Positions 17,023 through 26,133 of a stretch of 42,251 bases of DNA are shown here, in pieces (the first letter of the stretch is position 1; each line of letters opens with the position of its first letter). The stretch is from Candidatus Hodarchaeota archaeon (lineage in GTDB: Archaea; Asgardarchaeota; Heimdallarchaeia; Hodarchaeales; Hodarchaeaceae), in assembly GCA_016839815.1 (NCBI GenBank), contig JAEOTM010000154.1, forward strand, positions 1 to 42,251. Direction: 5' to 3'. The translations under genes and the position numbers were made by a program. The notes under the pieces are model-generated. The model did no database searches and had not been told where the DNA came from. It worked only from the letters and a program-made list of their open reading frames with translations.

Positions 17023-18345
17023 CTATAGGTTTATTTCTGGAATCTGATTGATGTGACCAGTTCTTTTTGTCTTGTATTCAAATACAAGAAATCCAGCTAT
17101 CAAGCCGAATGTGTGGAACCCAAGTAGTAATATACCAAAGAGTAAATTATTTGGATTAGAAGTTAGTAGGAGCGCATTGACGAATTCAAACACAAGAATG
17201 AAAATCGCATTAAGAAAAAAGAATCGATTCTCTTTGGTGAATAATTGATAATTCTTCAAATAGAGCATGAATCTCTTGAGATACTCTATAAGGTTCCGTT
17301 TCATCAATGTAACAAAGGTTCGAATAATAATGTAAATTGTAAGAAATAATAACAGTAAATACGAAAATAGAAGTAATAGTTCCAAAAAATCGGATATTTC
17401 TGAGGTTGATACTCCTATTTGAGCAAGAATTGAAAAGGAATTCCATAGAGAATGGAACAATACTGCAAAAAATAATCCATACCGATAGTAAATTAGTCCA
17501 AGAACTACTCCAAGAAAGAAAACAACGAACATATGTTCAGCAGTAAATCTAAATGATCCATTCTGTAAATCGGCAGGTAGATGATTTAAACTAAATATAA
17601 TACTACTAAGTAGTATCACAGATCCCTTTGATGAAATTCTCTCTTCTAGAAATGATATTACATGTTGACGAAACACAATTTCCTCAAATAAGGGCCCGAT
17701 GAATATTACTAATAGAGAAAAAAGGAATATCATTAGAGGATTTATGAAATAATCATCATATGGAGTTGTATATGTTTGAGGAACAGACATTTCATCCATG
17801 AGGAAATCAATTAGGATAATTCCTAGTTCCAGTAAAGCTAGCAATATAAGAAATATTACTCCTGTGAAAATAGCAGTTTGTTTCTTCTTTTCCACAGGTC
17901 TTATCTTTTTCACAGTAAATGGTAAAATTTTTGCTAAAGCGAAAATAAAGACGAGATTTGAAATAATAGTGATTATAAGATTCAAAAATGCTATAACTAC
18001 TTCATCATCAAAAAGATTAAATGGTAAAGCAAGAACAATAAGTATTCCCATAATTGATTGGAATATAAAATATGAAGAAAGAATAAATACGATTAATAGA
18101 CTTGAATCAAAAGGTAGGAGTTTTTTAATATACCAAGGTGTTGATTTTTGGTCGGATACTCGTGTTCCAATCGCTTGTGGAGCAGAACAGACCGGACATT
18201 GTAGTAAATCACTGAAATATTCACTCTTACAATTTATACAAACTGTAACCCTTGCCAGTCTTTCTCCACAGAAGATACAATAACGATTAATTGGGATATT
18301 TTTGCTGCAATTTGGACAGATGATCTTAGGCATATTATGATCCAC
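17023..18345 (-). CDS. CPBP-family intramembrane protease with N-terminal double zinc ribbon
   Basis: A 440-residue membrane protein. The first 55 residues hold two zinc ribbons (C10, C13, C23, C26 and C36, C39, C50, C53). Eight or more hydrophobic segments follow. The middle contains the CPBP/Abi (Rce1-like) glutamate motif EEIVFR at 221-226, then SLNH and FHSLWN, which supply the catalytic histidine and asparagine. Rce1 relatives cut near the C-terminus of prenylated proteins; prokaryotic members often have unknown substrates. GTG at 18345 is chosen because AGAAGG stands five bases upstream; ATG at 18333 is the alternative. The zinc ribbons are an uncommon addition and may bind substrate or a partner. 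The gene is monocistronic and convergent with tfb. Confidence 0.87.
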   Translation of the reverse strand: MDHNMPKIICPNCSKNIPINRYCIFCGERLARVTVCINCKSEYFSDLLQCPVCSAPQAIGTRVSDQKSTPWYIKKLLPFDSSLLIVFILSSYFIFQSIMGILIVLALPFNLFDDEVVIAFLNLIITIISNLVFIFALAKILPFTVKKIRPVEKKKQTAIFTGVIFLILLALLELGIILIDFLMDEMSVPQTYTTPYDDYFINPLMIFLFSLLVIFIGPLFEEIVFRQHVISFLEERISSKGSVILLSSIIFSLNHLPADLQNGSFRFTAEHMFVVFFLGVVLGLIYYRYGLFFAVLFHSLWNSFSILAQIGVSTSEISDFLELLLLFSYLLLLFLTIYIIIRTFVTLMKRNLIEYLKRFMLYLKNYQLFTKENRFFFLNAIFILVFEFVNALLLTSNPNNLLFGILLLGFHTFGLIAGFLVFEYKTKRTGHINQIPEINL

Positions 18346-18486
18346 TATTGCCTTCTGAGACGAGTTCCACTAAAAAGGTATTGGTTTAGGAAACGTATTA
18401 AACTTAATGCTTAAAATCAAGATTAAAAGGTTCATTCTTTTACACGTCCAAAGACTTCGTATCACTCAAACGAAGAGGGTATTTCA

Positions 18487-19494
18487 GTGCTACAACAATT
18501 TATTGACGAAGAAATAATGAAAAATTTAGCCAATCAGCTAAATTCAGCAATTGAGGGCCTTGAAAGTCCAACGAAAGATCGGATTCGTGAGTTTATTCTT
18601 TCTACTAAAGGAAAACAATTACGTCCAGCCCTGATCGCCGTTACTACTAAACTTTTGACTCAAGACACAAACTCACAGGAATCACAATTAGCTCGTGCTT
18701 ATAGATTCGCAGTTGTGATCGAATTACTTCATAATATGACCCTAATTCATGATGATCTGATCGATAATGCACCAATTCGTCGTGGTAAAGATGCTTTTCA
18801 TATTAGATATGGTGCTGATCGGGCATTGCATGATGGTGATGTTCTTCACGCATATGCACTTACTCTCATCAAGGATGATCCCGCAGGACTTGAACTGGTA
18901 CTTGATTATGCTTATCAGGTAGGCCTAGGTAACGCGATAGAACTCGAAGATAGACTTGATCAAAATTTCGATTTTGAAATGGCAAGAATCATTAAGATCA
19001 TGGAATACAAGACTGCTGTTGTATTTGCAGGATGTGTAAGACTAGGATGCCTTGCTGCCAATCGTGAGGACTTATTTACTGAAGAATTGAATAAAGCCAT
19101 ATGCGCAGCTGGAATTGCTTTTCAGATCCAGGATGATTACCTTGACATTTTAGGAAATCCTGAAGAATTTGGGAAAATGCAATTTTGGGATATTCAAGAA
19201 TCGAAGAGAAATCTATTCCTTTATTTTTCAATGCAAACTTCTTCTTCTCCTAAAATCAAAGAAATTTATAATAAAGAGATCGGAAAGAAAAATAAGGAAG
19301 ATATTGAGATCGTCTTAGAAGCGTTTCGTGAGATACAAGATAAGGTCAAAGAAGTTCGAGATGAATACGCTAAACTAGCTATAGATGGCTTAAAGACTAT
19401 TCAAGCGAATATTGATCAAGATGATTATCAAGCTGAAGAATTAGTCGATTTCCTATTAATCTTGACTAAATATCTTATTGAACGTAGTAAATGA
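18487..19494 (+). CDS. Polyprenyl diphosphate synthase (GGPP/FPP synthase type)
   Basis: A trans-isoprenyl diphosphate synthase of 335 residues that condenses isopentenyl diphosphate onto allylic primers. The first aspartate-rich motif is DDLID (D89, D90, D93) followed by RRG. The second is DDYLD (D216, D217, D220). GKQLRP near residue 41 binds isopentenyl diphosphate, and KTAVVFAG is the usual central motif. The start is GTG at 18487, six bases after GAGGGT. In archaea the product is normally geranylgeranyl diphosphate for lipid ether side chains or a longer polyprenol for glycan carriers; chain length cannot be settled by eye. It is followed on the same strand by a sugar-nucleotidyltransferase-like gene and a glycosyltransferase, which suggests a lipid-linked glycan context. 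Confidence 0.93.
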   Translation: MLQQFIDEEIMKNLANQLNSAIEGLESPTKDRIREFILSTKGKQLRPALIAVTTKLLTQDTNSQESQLARAYRFAVVIELLHNMTLIHDDLIDNAPIRRGKDAFHIRYGADRALHDGDVLHAYALTLIKDDPAGLELVLDYAYQVGLGNAIELEDRLDQNFDFEMARIIKIMEYKTAVVFAGCVRLGCLAANREDLFTEELNKAICAAGIAFQIQDDYLDILGNPEEFGKMQFWDIQESKRNLFLYFSMQTSSSPKIKEIYNKEIGKKNKEDIEIVLEAFREIQDKVKEVRDEYAKLAIDGLKTIQANIDQDDYQAEELVDFLLILTKYLIERSK

Positions 19495-19530
19495 ATAGAT
19501 ATTATTATCTACACAAACGGATTGGCTCAA

Positions 19531-20379
19531 ATGAGCAAACACAAAGATATTCATAAATATACAATTGAGTTTACTGAGAACTTTTGGATTAATTTATTAG
19601 AAGTAGCTGGACACGGTAACGTAAAACAATTCATAATACAGGCATTAAAAGTAGCTCTCGAAGCACGTACAATAAAATCATTAATCCTTTGTGGAGGAAG
19701 AGGAACTGGTTTTCGACCTTTATCGGTAGCAACGCCAGCAGTTATGCTTCCCATTGGTTATAAGCCGATCCTCGAATATTCTATTGACCTTTTAAGAAAA
19801 CATGCTTTAACTGAAATATTTTTGTCTGTAGGCTATAGAAAAGATCATATACAGCATCTATTCTCAGAGAAAGAGTTTTCAGGAGTAAATATTGGATTTA
19901 TATCGGAAGATGACCCTCTAGATACAGCGGGAGCCGTTTTAAATGCGAAAAAACAATTTAAGTCAACTTTTTTAGTGATGAATGGAGATTTAATTACAAA
20001 TGTTGATCTAAATTTATTTCTGGAATTTCATAGAACCGTTGTGAAAAAGGGGGGGATAGCCTCCATGTTTGTGTTAGAACATGAGAATAGTCAAGTGGAG
20101 ATGGATACGGAGGAAAATCAAATAAGAAACTTCGTAAACAGTAGTAAAAAAGGATTTAACTTTGTAAATGCTGGCGTGTACATCTTTGAACCAGAAATTT
20201 TTCCCTACATAGATAAACAGGTATCATCACTTGAGAGAGATATTTTTCCAGTATTAAGTAAGGAAGGATTACTGTATGGTTATCTACCAGGAACCCAAGT
20301 ATACTGGAACCATATTAATTCACCTGAAAAATATAAGGAAGGATGGGCTGATTTTCTTTCGGGAAAATTAGATTTTTAA
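19531..20379 (+). CDS. Sugar nucleotidyltransferase-like protein lacking catalytic residues
   Basis: A 282-residue protein with the NTP-transferase fold (relatives include GlmU, RmlA and GDP-mannose pyrophosphorylase), preceded by a ~45-residue N-terminal helical extension. The P-loop equivalent reads GGRGTGFRP (55-63), so the nucleotide-contacting arginine of GGxGTRxxP is glycine (G60). The catalytic lysine of the PKPM motif is alanine (PAVM at 69-72). The later EKP motif is replaced by NSS (203-205). The metal-binding NGD (151-153), the NAG and the terminal INSPEKY are kept. This looks like an intact open frame encoding a pseudoenzyme or regulatory subunit, not a broken gene. ATG at 19531 is preferred to TTG at 19522. 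It lies between the prenyl synthase and the glycosyltransferase. Confidence 0.82.
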   Translation: MSKHKDIHKYTIEFTENFWINLLEVAGHGNVKQFIIQALKVALEARTIKSLILCGGRGTGFRPLSVATPAVMLPIGYKPILEYSIDLLRKHALTEIFLSVGYRKDHIQHLFSEKEFSGVNIGFISEDDPLDTAGAVLNAKKQFKSTFLVMNGDLITNVDLNLFLEFHRTVVKKGGIASMFVLEHENSQVEMDTEENQIRNFVNSSKKGFNFVNAGVYIFEPEIFPYIDKQVSSLERDIFPVLSKEGLLYGYLPGTQVYWNHINSPEKYKEGWADFLSGKLDF

Positions 20380-20423
20380 AGGAAATTGATGTCCTTCTCA
20401 AATATCAGGTGGTAAACCGCCAA

Positions 20424-21953
20424 ATGCGACGATTAAAAGGATTAGTATTCTTAATAGATATCGTAGCATTTGTGATACTATGCTTTATACCGTTTTATGT
20501 CGTAATAAACCTCATCAATATTTTTGATTCTTTCAATTCGCATGTAATATTCTTTAATCTAGTATTATTAATTGTAGAGACCTTTGGATTAATATTTTCA
20601 TATTATCTCGTGGAAATGATTGCTAGTTCAATTCTTTATCAAGGAGAAAAGAAAATTCCTGTGCTGAAAGGTGTTGAAGATACTTTTTTTAGCATAATTG
20701 TACCCTCACACGGCACAGAGTTCCCTATATTAGAAAAAACTCTTCGTGGTGCTCTCAACCTAGAATACAATAATTTTGAGCTAATTGTAAGTGATAATGG
20801 GAAAAATCAAGCAGTTACAGAAAAATTACAGAAATTTTGTACTCAAAAAGGAATTGTTTTTTATCATAAAAAAGATGAAAGAGGATTCAAAGCGGGAAAT
20901 ATAAACGCAGTTCTCAACTTTACGAAGGGAGATTATGTTGTAATCCTTGATTCAGATCATATACCAGTTCCTAGTCTTTTACAACAGTTCTCTTCTATAG
21001 TGAAAAATCCAAAAATAGGGTTCATACAAGCCAAGGTTTCTTATCGGAATGTTACTCGGTTATATCAAAAAGCTAATTCGATTCTCTATTCTCAATTTTA
21101 TGAAGTTATTGAATCTGCAAAAGACAGACGAGGGATGGTCTTATTTAACGGCACGACTGGTTGCTTTCGTAAATCCGTTCTAGAAGAGATAGGAGGATTT
21201 TCGGAAGACACTTTAATCGAAGATATTGATACTTCTATGCAAATTTTAGCACGAGGATATGAGGGCAAATTCATCAATTTTATTGGTTCTTATGGATTGG
21301 TTCCCGCAACCGCCAAGGCTCAAATATCACAATTATGGAGATGGACACATGGAGCGTGTAATATCTTGCGTATTAGACTACGCCTATTTGTATCTACTCC
21401 TCACATTGGTTGGTTCAAGAAATTCGAATTAATATTAAACACTATGGCTTTTTTTTCTGGAATAAGCGTTGTTTTCTTTTTCAGTATCCTGGTATTAATG
21501 CTAAATTTCAATATGGTGATTCTCAGACAATCAGTGATGGGATTCAATACAATCTATATAATGCCTCTACTTGTAAGTAGTTCCTATTCAATTATCGCTC
21601 TCCTTACAATTATTTGGGAAGAAAATGATGAACCCTTCCTCCTAAGAATGTTACATCTCATCCCCTTCTACATACTTTCTTTAGGATCATTTCTATTTCT
21701 AATTTCTGGAGTAATTGAGGGATTACTCCTACGCAACACTCCTGTTAGTGAAACTAGTGTGTGGGATAAACAGTTCAATGTTGTAAGAAGTTCAGTGTTT
21801 GCACTCATTTTTACAGCATTCATAATATTACTAGCAATACGTACTTTACCAAATGAATATTCATTTTTTATCCTCGGAGGAACCTTTCCATGGATTTTTG
21901 CTCCTTGTATTCTGATTTGGGAAGAGCTATTTCCTCCTAAAACAATTAATTAA
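20424..21953 (+). CDS. Processive family-2 glycosyltransferase, membrane bound
   Basis: A 510-residue cellulose-synthase-like enzyme (GT2) that uses a nucleotide sugar to extend a glycan at the cytoplasmic face and may export it. Two N-terminal membrane helices (about 8-35 and 40-70) precede the catalytic domain. The domain has DSDH with the metal-binding D176 and D178, NGTTGCFR, the EDIDTS motif whose E266/D267 region provides the catalytic base, and QLWRW (303-307), the Q-x-x-R-W signature of processive synthases. Four or more helices follow. ATG at 20424 is preferred because GGTGGT stands ten bases upstream; GTG at 20409 is the alternative. It starts 44 bases after the nucleotidyltransferase-like gene. 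The polymer made is unknown. Confidence 0.9.
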   Translation: MRRLKGLVFLIDIVAFVILCFIPFYVVINLINIFDSFNSHVIFFNLVLLIVETFGLIFSYYLVEMIASSILYQGEKKIPVLKGVEDTFFSIIVPSHGTEFPILEKTLRGALNLEYNNFELIVSDNGKNQAVTEKLQKFCTQKGIVFYHKKDERGFKAGNINAVLNFTKGDYVVILDSDHIPVPSLLQQFSSIVKNPKIGFIQAKVSYRNVTRLYQKANSILYSQFYEVIESAKDRRGMVLFNGTTGCFRKSVLEEIGGFSEDTLIEDIDTSMQILARGYEGKFINFIGSYGLVPATAKAQISQLWRWTHGACNILRIRLRLFVSTPHIGWFKKFELILNTMAFFSGISVVFFFSILVLMLNFNMVILRQSVMGFNTIYIMPLLVSSSYSIIALLTIIWEENDEPFLLRMLHLIPFYILSLGSFLFLISGVIEGLLLRNTPVSETSVWDKQFNVVRSSVFALIFTAFIILLAIRTLPNEYSFFILGGTFPWIFAPCILIWEELFPPKTIN

Positions 21954-21962
21954 TTGACGATC

Positions 21963-22565
21963 TTAATCATTTAAGAAACGAAATCGACTTGCACCAATAA
22001 AATGAGCTATCCTAAGTGCTTCTGGAATTGTTCCAACTGTGGTGCATTTTTGTGTGAGTTGAGAAGCATCCTGAAGTGTGATTCCAGCAATCTGTAGAAA
22101 GAGGTGGGGGTTTTTTTGCACCAGTTGAGGTTCACCCGCCTTTTGAATCATCGACCAACGAACCTGAGCGTCATCAAAAACTTTTTCTAACGCAGAACGA
22201 ATTTTATCAAAATTGGGGTACTTTCGTAACACTACAATCACAGGAATATTTGTTTTTTTCCAGAGATGATGGATATCGATAATTCCAAATCCAGCGATAG
22301 TAATCCCTTGAAGGAATATGGCTCTGATTTGTGCTTTATGCGAACTGTCTAATATCATATCTGCTAAAACTTTGGTAGCGTTCGTATCATCTCTTTCCAG
22401 TTGATCTTGGATGATACCATCTACATATGCAGCTCCTTTCATGACTACTCCAAAAACAGGAATCAGTTCTTTTTTTTTCGAGAAACGATCAAATCCCCCA
22501 TCATCGATACCGATAATAGGGGTTTTTGATTTAATACCTCGCCACTGTCGGACTGATTTTAGCAC
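21963..22565 (-). CDS. DUF99 (UPF0215) family protein
   Basis: A 200-residue archaeal protein of the DUF99 family, which is structurally related to endonuclease V/RNase H-like folds; no biochemical role is established. Signature segments are GIDDGGFDRF near the start, FGVVMKGAAYVDGI, the DDTNATKVLADMI block, and FLQGITIAGFGIIDIHHL followed by PVIVVLRKYP. The acidic residues in the first and third segments are in the expected places for the fold's metal site. It starts with GTG at 22565, only 21 bases after the stop of a ribbon-helix-helix gene, so the two form an operon. Its stop faces the glycosyltransferase stop ten bases away. A nucleic-acid-related function is inferred from fold and partner. 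Confidence 0.88.
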   Translation of the reverse strand: MLKSVRQWRGIKSKTPIIGIDDGGFDRFSKKKELIPVFGVVMKGAAYVDGIIQDQLERDDTNATKVLADMILDSSHKAQIRAIFLQGITIAGFGIIDIHHLWKKTNIPVIVVLRKYPNFDKIRSALEKVFDDAQVRWSMIQKAGEPQLVQKNPHLFLQIAGITLQDASQLTQKCTTVGTIPEALRIAHFIGASRFRFLND

Positions 22566-22586
22566 TTTCGGCGGAACAACCTCAAC

Positions 22587-22772
22587 TCAATATGAATCAC
22601 GAGATTGGGCTATAAAGGTATTTCCACGAAGACTCCAGAGTTCATCCTTGAGCATGTCACGAATTGCGAACCTAATGGCTTCACTTCTGTTTGGATATCT
22701 ACCAGTCCTAACTAGCTCATCAAGACCACTTACCTGATCGTTTGGTAGATGCACTGTGATTAATTTCATCAT
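22587..22772 (-). CDS. Ribbon-helix-helix (CopG/Arc-type) regulator
   Basis: A 61-residue protein beginning MMKLITVHLP: a short beta strand (KLITVHLP), then LDELVRTGRYPNRSEAIRFAIRDML, the classic RHH pattern with helix, G-x-Y-x-x-R-S-E turn and helix. I start it at ATG 22772, downstream of GAGGTTG, and not at the upstream end of the open frame (22835), whose extra 21 residues do not belong to the fold. RHH proteins bind DNA as dimers through the strand and often repress their own operon. The gene directly precedes the DUF99 gene. A GGGG/CCCC inverted repeat 70 bases upstream is a possible binding site. Confidence 0.85.
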   Translation of the reverse strand: MMKLITVHLPNDQVSGLDELVRTGRYPNRSEAIRFAIRDMLKDELWSLRGNTFIAQSRDSY

Positions 22773-22841
22773 TTTTTTTTCAACCTCTTTCAGTGTTATA
22801 CCTTTAATCACATTCTTTCGCTTTAAAATAAGCATAATTCT

Positions 22842-22855
22842 GGGGTATTATCCCC
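22842..22855. repeat. Inverted repeat upstream of the RHH gene
   Basis: GGGGTATTATCCCC has four-base G/C arms around an AT-rich centre, conspicuous in AT-rich surroundings. It lies 70 bases upstream of the chosen RHH start. It could be an operator for the regulator; this is inference from position and symmetry only. Confidence 0.3.
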
Positions 22856-23355
22856 GTCATTTATGGGTAGTACACCTAACATTACTTGAATATTGGTTGT
22901 GGATATAACGAATATTAATATATCACCAAATACTCCTTTATTTGAACCAATATTGAAATAAATTTGTCTATACACAAGATTTAAGCTCCTACCAATAACA
23001 TATCTTGATTGTAAACGAACTAGGTGAAATCAGCTAAGACCTTTGCATATTTTACAGTTTAATTTTTATCTAAAAGGAGATCTGCACATATTTCATCTAT
23101 TCGTCAAAAAATCTAATTCTTCCGACGTATCGACTCATTAGTACTTTCCCGAATGCTTTTATGAGAGGTGTATCAATTCCTACTATATCGTTAATCATGA
23201 AGAATTATACAGGACTTTGAATGATTTTCAGGTTTTTAAATTTAAAACTCGATTCCCCTAGTGGAGATGAAATATAACTTCGTATTGTGAGATGTATGTT
23301 TCATTTTCACCCAAACCAGTTATTCAAGCCCTTAATCTCAATTTAATTATGTGAT
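22856..23355. other. Gene-free region upstream of the ribonucleotide reductase gene
   Basis: About 500 AT-rich bases with no convincing coding frame, tRNA or strong hairpin. AAATATAACT near 23270 is a possible TATA element for the reductase gene, about 86 bases from its first ATG. I see neither a cobalamin-riboswitch-like structure nor an NrdR-type palindrome, although the downstream enzyme is B12 dependent. Confidence 0.4.
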
Positions 23356-25710
23356 ATGGGATATTCTATGACTTTAGTCTCTAACGTTCAGAAAGATGAA
23401 TCTGCTAGAAAGATACCAGTACTTACCCCTAATGCAATGACCGTACTAGAAAAAAGATATTTACTTCAAAATGACAGAGGAGAAATCATAGAAACTCCAG
23501 CACAACTTTTTTCTCGTGTAGCAAAAGCTATTGCCGCGAATGAATCACGATTCGGGCTTGATCCTACTGTCATGTATAAGAAATTCTATGATATGATGGT
23601 GAATTTTGAATTTTTACCAAACAGTCCTACATTGATGAATGCAGGCACAAAAATTAACCAGTTATCAGCTTGCTTTGTTTTACCAGTAGAAGACGATATG
23701 ACATCAATATTTCAAGCAATAAAAAATGCAGCAGTTATTCATAAATCAGGAGGAGGGACAGGATTTGCCTTTTCACGACTCAGACCTACTAATGATAAGG
23801 TTCAAACAACTGGAGGGGTTGCTTCGGGTCCAATCTCTTTCATGACGGTTTTTAACTCTGCTACGGAAATCATAAAACAAGGAGGGAGAAGACGTGGAGC
23901 AAACATGGGTGTATTACGTGTTGATCATCCTGATATATTAGATTTTATTGAATGTAAACAAGATTTGCAGACCTTAAACAATTTTAATATTTCTGTAGGA
24001 TTAACAGAGGAATTTATGCAAGCTGTGCTGTCTGGTTCTGATTATTCTCTTGTGAATCCCAGAAATAATGAAGTAGTGGGAAAGCAAAGTGCTCGTGTCA
24101 TCTTTGAAAAGATCGTTCAAATGGCTCATAAATCTGGTGAACCAGGTATACTCTTTTTAGATCGTATTAATGCGGCCAATCCCACTCCTAACATTGGTAA
24201 AATCGAAGCGACTAATCCTTGCGGGGAACAGCCCTTATTACCTTACGAATCGTGCAATCTAGGATCAGTCAATTTGGGAAAAATGGTTAAACACGATTCA
24301 GAAGCATATTTTGGATATAGCATTGATTTTGAAAAGCTAGAAGAAATTACTAAATTGTCAGTAAGGTTTTTAGATAATGTGATTGATCTTTCAACATTTC
24401 CCTTACCTGAGATTGAGGAGATGACAAAAACAAATCGAAAAATTGGACTTGGTGTAATGGGCTTTGCTGATCTATTAATAAAATTAGGGATTCCCTATAA
24501 TTCTATAGAAGGGATTAAAATTACTAATAAAGTAATGAACTTTGTTTATGAGATAGCAATTCAAACATCTCAGGAATTAGCTCAGGAGAGAGGTTCTTTT
24601 CCCAACTTTCCAGAAAGTACCTTAGCAGAGAAGTACTCGATGATGAGAAATGCCACATTAACTACAATGGCGCCTACAGGAACCATCTCAATTATTGCAG
24701 GTTGTTCAAGTGGAATTGAACCATTATTCATGTTAACATATGAAAGACGAGTTCTTGATGATGATATCCTAGTTGAAGGATACCCGTTTTTTGTCGAAAT
24801 CGCAAAGCAAAAAGGTTTTTATTCCCAGTCTTTAATGGAACAAGTCGCAAAAACTGGCTCCATTGCAGAACTTGAATCAATACCCGAAGATATTAGGAAA
24901 ATCTTTGTAACTGCACATGATATCTCACCAGATGCGCATGTTAGAATGCAGGCGGCTTTTCAAGTTTCAGGTGTGGATAATGCTGTTTCAAAAACAATTA
25001 ATTGTCCAAACGAAGCTTCTTTAGAAGACATTGAAGAAGCCTACTTACTTGCTTACGAATTAGGCTGTAAAGGCATAACAGTATATCGTTCTGGGTCACG
25101 TACTTATGATGTTTTATCCAAAAAGGGAACCAATGAAAAAAATACCGTACCCACTGTAACTACCGAAGTACCTGAAACTAAAAAACCCCGACAAAGACCT
25201 AATGTTACACAGGGCATTACAGAGCGCGTGCGTGTCGGTTGTGGAACGAATTTATTTATTACAATTAATGAGGATAAAGAAGGATTAACGGAACTATTTT
25301 TATCATTAGGTAAATCTGGTGGTTGCGTAGCTTCTCATATTGAAGCAATGGGAAGGCTTATTTCACTTACTTTGCGGAGTGGGATCGAACCCGAAGAAAT
25401 TATTCTACAGCTGAAAGCAATTCGCTGTCCTTCACCGACTTTTGGTTCTGATGGACCTGTACTTTCCTGTGCTGATGCTGTGGCGAAATCTGTTGAGCGG
25501 TTTATTGAACAATATAGTCAGAATGGTAACGGAAAAGAATTATTAAAGAAAGAAATTCAAGGTAATGATGATCATAACGATCTAGAAACATTATATTTAA
25601 GCCATACCACCTCTGGATTAAGACCAGAATGCCCTGAATGCGGTAATATTGTTGAACATAGCGAAGGATGTATTCTTTGCCGAGTTTGTGGTTACTCCAA
25701 ATGTGGATAG
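23356..25710 (+). CDS. nrdJ: Adenosylcobalamin-dependent (class II) ribonucleotide reductase
   Basis: Reduces ribonucleotides to deoxyribonucleotides using a B12-generated radical. The 784-residue chain aligns by motif with the single-chain class II enzymes. The redox cysteines are C106 (QLSAC) and C300 (ESCN). NPCGEQ carries N287, the thiyl cysteine C289 and E291; the 11-residue spacing from C289 to C300 is as in known NrdJ. APTGTISIIAGCSSGIEP is a further signature. After residue ~615 comes a TSCPD domain (VRVGCGTN, KSGGCVASH), and the C-terminus has a four-cysteine tail (CPECG, CRVCGYSKCG) that re-reduces the active site. No ATP cone is visible at the N-terminus. A second ATG at 23368 is possible. 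It is a single-gene unit with long flanking gaps. Confidence 0.95.
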   Translation: MGYSMTLVSNVQKDESARKIPVLTPNAMTVLEKRYLLQNDRGEIIETPAQLFSRVAKAIAANESRFGLDPTVMYKKFYDMMVNFEFLPNSPTLMNAGTKINQLSACFVLPVEDDMTSIFQAIKNAAVIHKSGGGTGFAFSRLRPTNDKVQTTGGVASGPISFMTVFNSATEIIKQGGRRRGANMGVLRVDHPDILDFIECKQDLQTLNNFNISVGLTEEFMQAVLSGSDYSLVNPRNNEVVGKQSARVIFEKIVQMAHKSGEPGILFLDRINAANPTPNIGKIEATNPCGEQPLLPYESCNLGSVNLGKMVKHDSEAYFGYSIDFEKLEEITKLSVRFLDNVIDLSTFPLPEIEEMTKTNRKIGLGVMGFADLLIKLGIPYNSIEGIKITNKVMNFVYEIAIQTSQELAQERGSFPNFPESTLAEKYSMMRNATLTTMAPTGTISIIAGCSSGIEPLFMLTYERRVLDDDILVEGYPFFVEIAKQKGFYSQSLMEQVAKTGSIAELESIPEDIRKIFVTAHDISPDAHVRMQAAFQVSGVDNAVSKTINCPNEASLEDIEEAYLLAYELGCKGITVYRSGSRTYDVLSKKGTNEKNTVPTVTTEVPETKKPRQRPNVTQGITERVRVGCGTNLFITINEDKEGLTELFLSLGKSGGCVASHIEAMGRLISLTLRSGIEPEEIILQLKAIRCPSPTFGSDGPVLSCADAVAKSVERFIEQYSQNGNGKELLKKEIQGNDDHNDLETLYLSHTTSGLRPECPECGNIVEHSEGCILCRVCGYSKCG

Positions 25711-26133
25711 ACTGTTTACTTAAGATATGATGATTGTTATTCCGTTGAAACATTAGTTCAGGACGAGTACCATCCACATTAACATAATCACTCCTAACTA
25801 GGAAACTCATCGATTAAAGAGTAGCTGTTTTGGCTTTATCTTCAAAAGAAATTCGTCATAATTTACCCCATTAACACTGTTTGAGTATCCATTTGGAATC
25901 TCACTAATTCTAAGGAACTCACAAAGAATTAAATCCACTTTCCTATTGTTAAAAACTGAAGATTTAATAATGAAGTAGTTTAACAGATTCTAGTGTTACA
26001 ATATGCATAATTAAATTAATAGCATATTTTCATTGCATACATGGCAGTGCTTACTCACGAAATAGAATGAATAATTAGAAGATCGTGAGATAAGGAATTA
26101 AAATCATGTCGGAACTCGCTTTCAAATAGCAAA
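25711..26133. other. Gene-free stretch downstream of nrdJ
   Basis: AT-rich sequence of about 420 bases with no convincing frame on either strand, no tRNA-like structure and no long repeat. It probably contains the 3' end of the nrdJ transcript and the upstream region of the next gene. Confidence 0.4.

Noticed and set aside
17798..18283. Plus-strand open frame of 161 codons inside the CPBP protease gene
   Set aside because: It is antisense to the well-supported membrane protease with zinc ribbons and catalytic motifs. Its composition reflects the opposite strand of hydrophobic codons.
22856..23355. Cobalamin riboswitch upstream of the B12-dependent reductase
   Set aside because: No B12-box-like sequence or multi-helix structure is visible, and such riboswitches are not expected in archaea.
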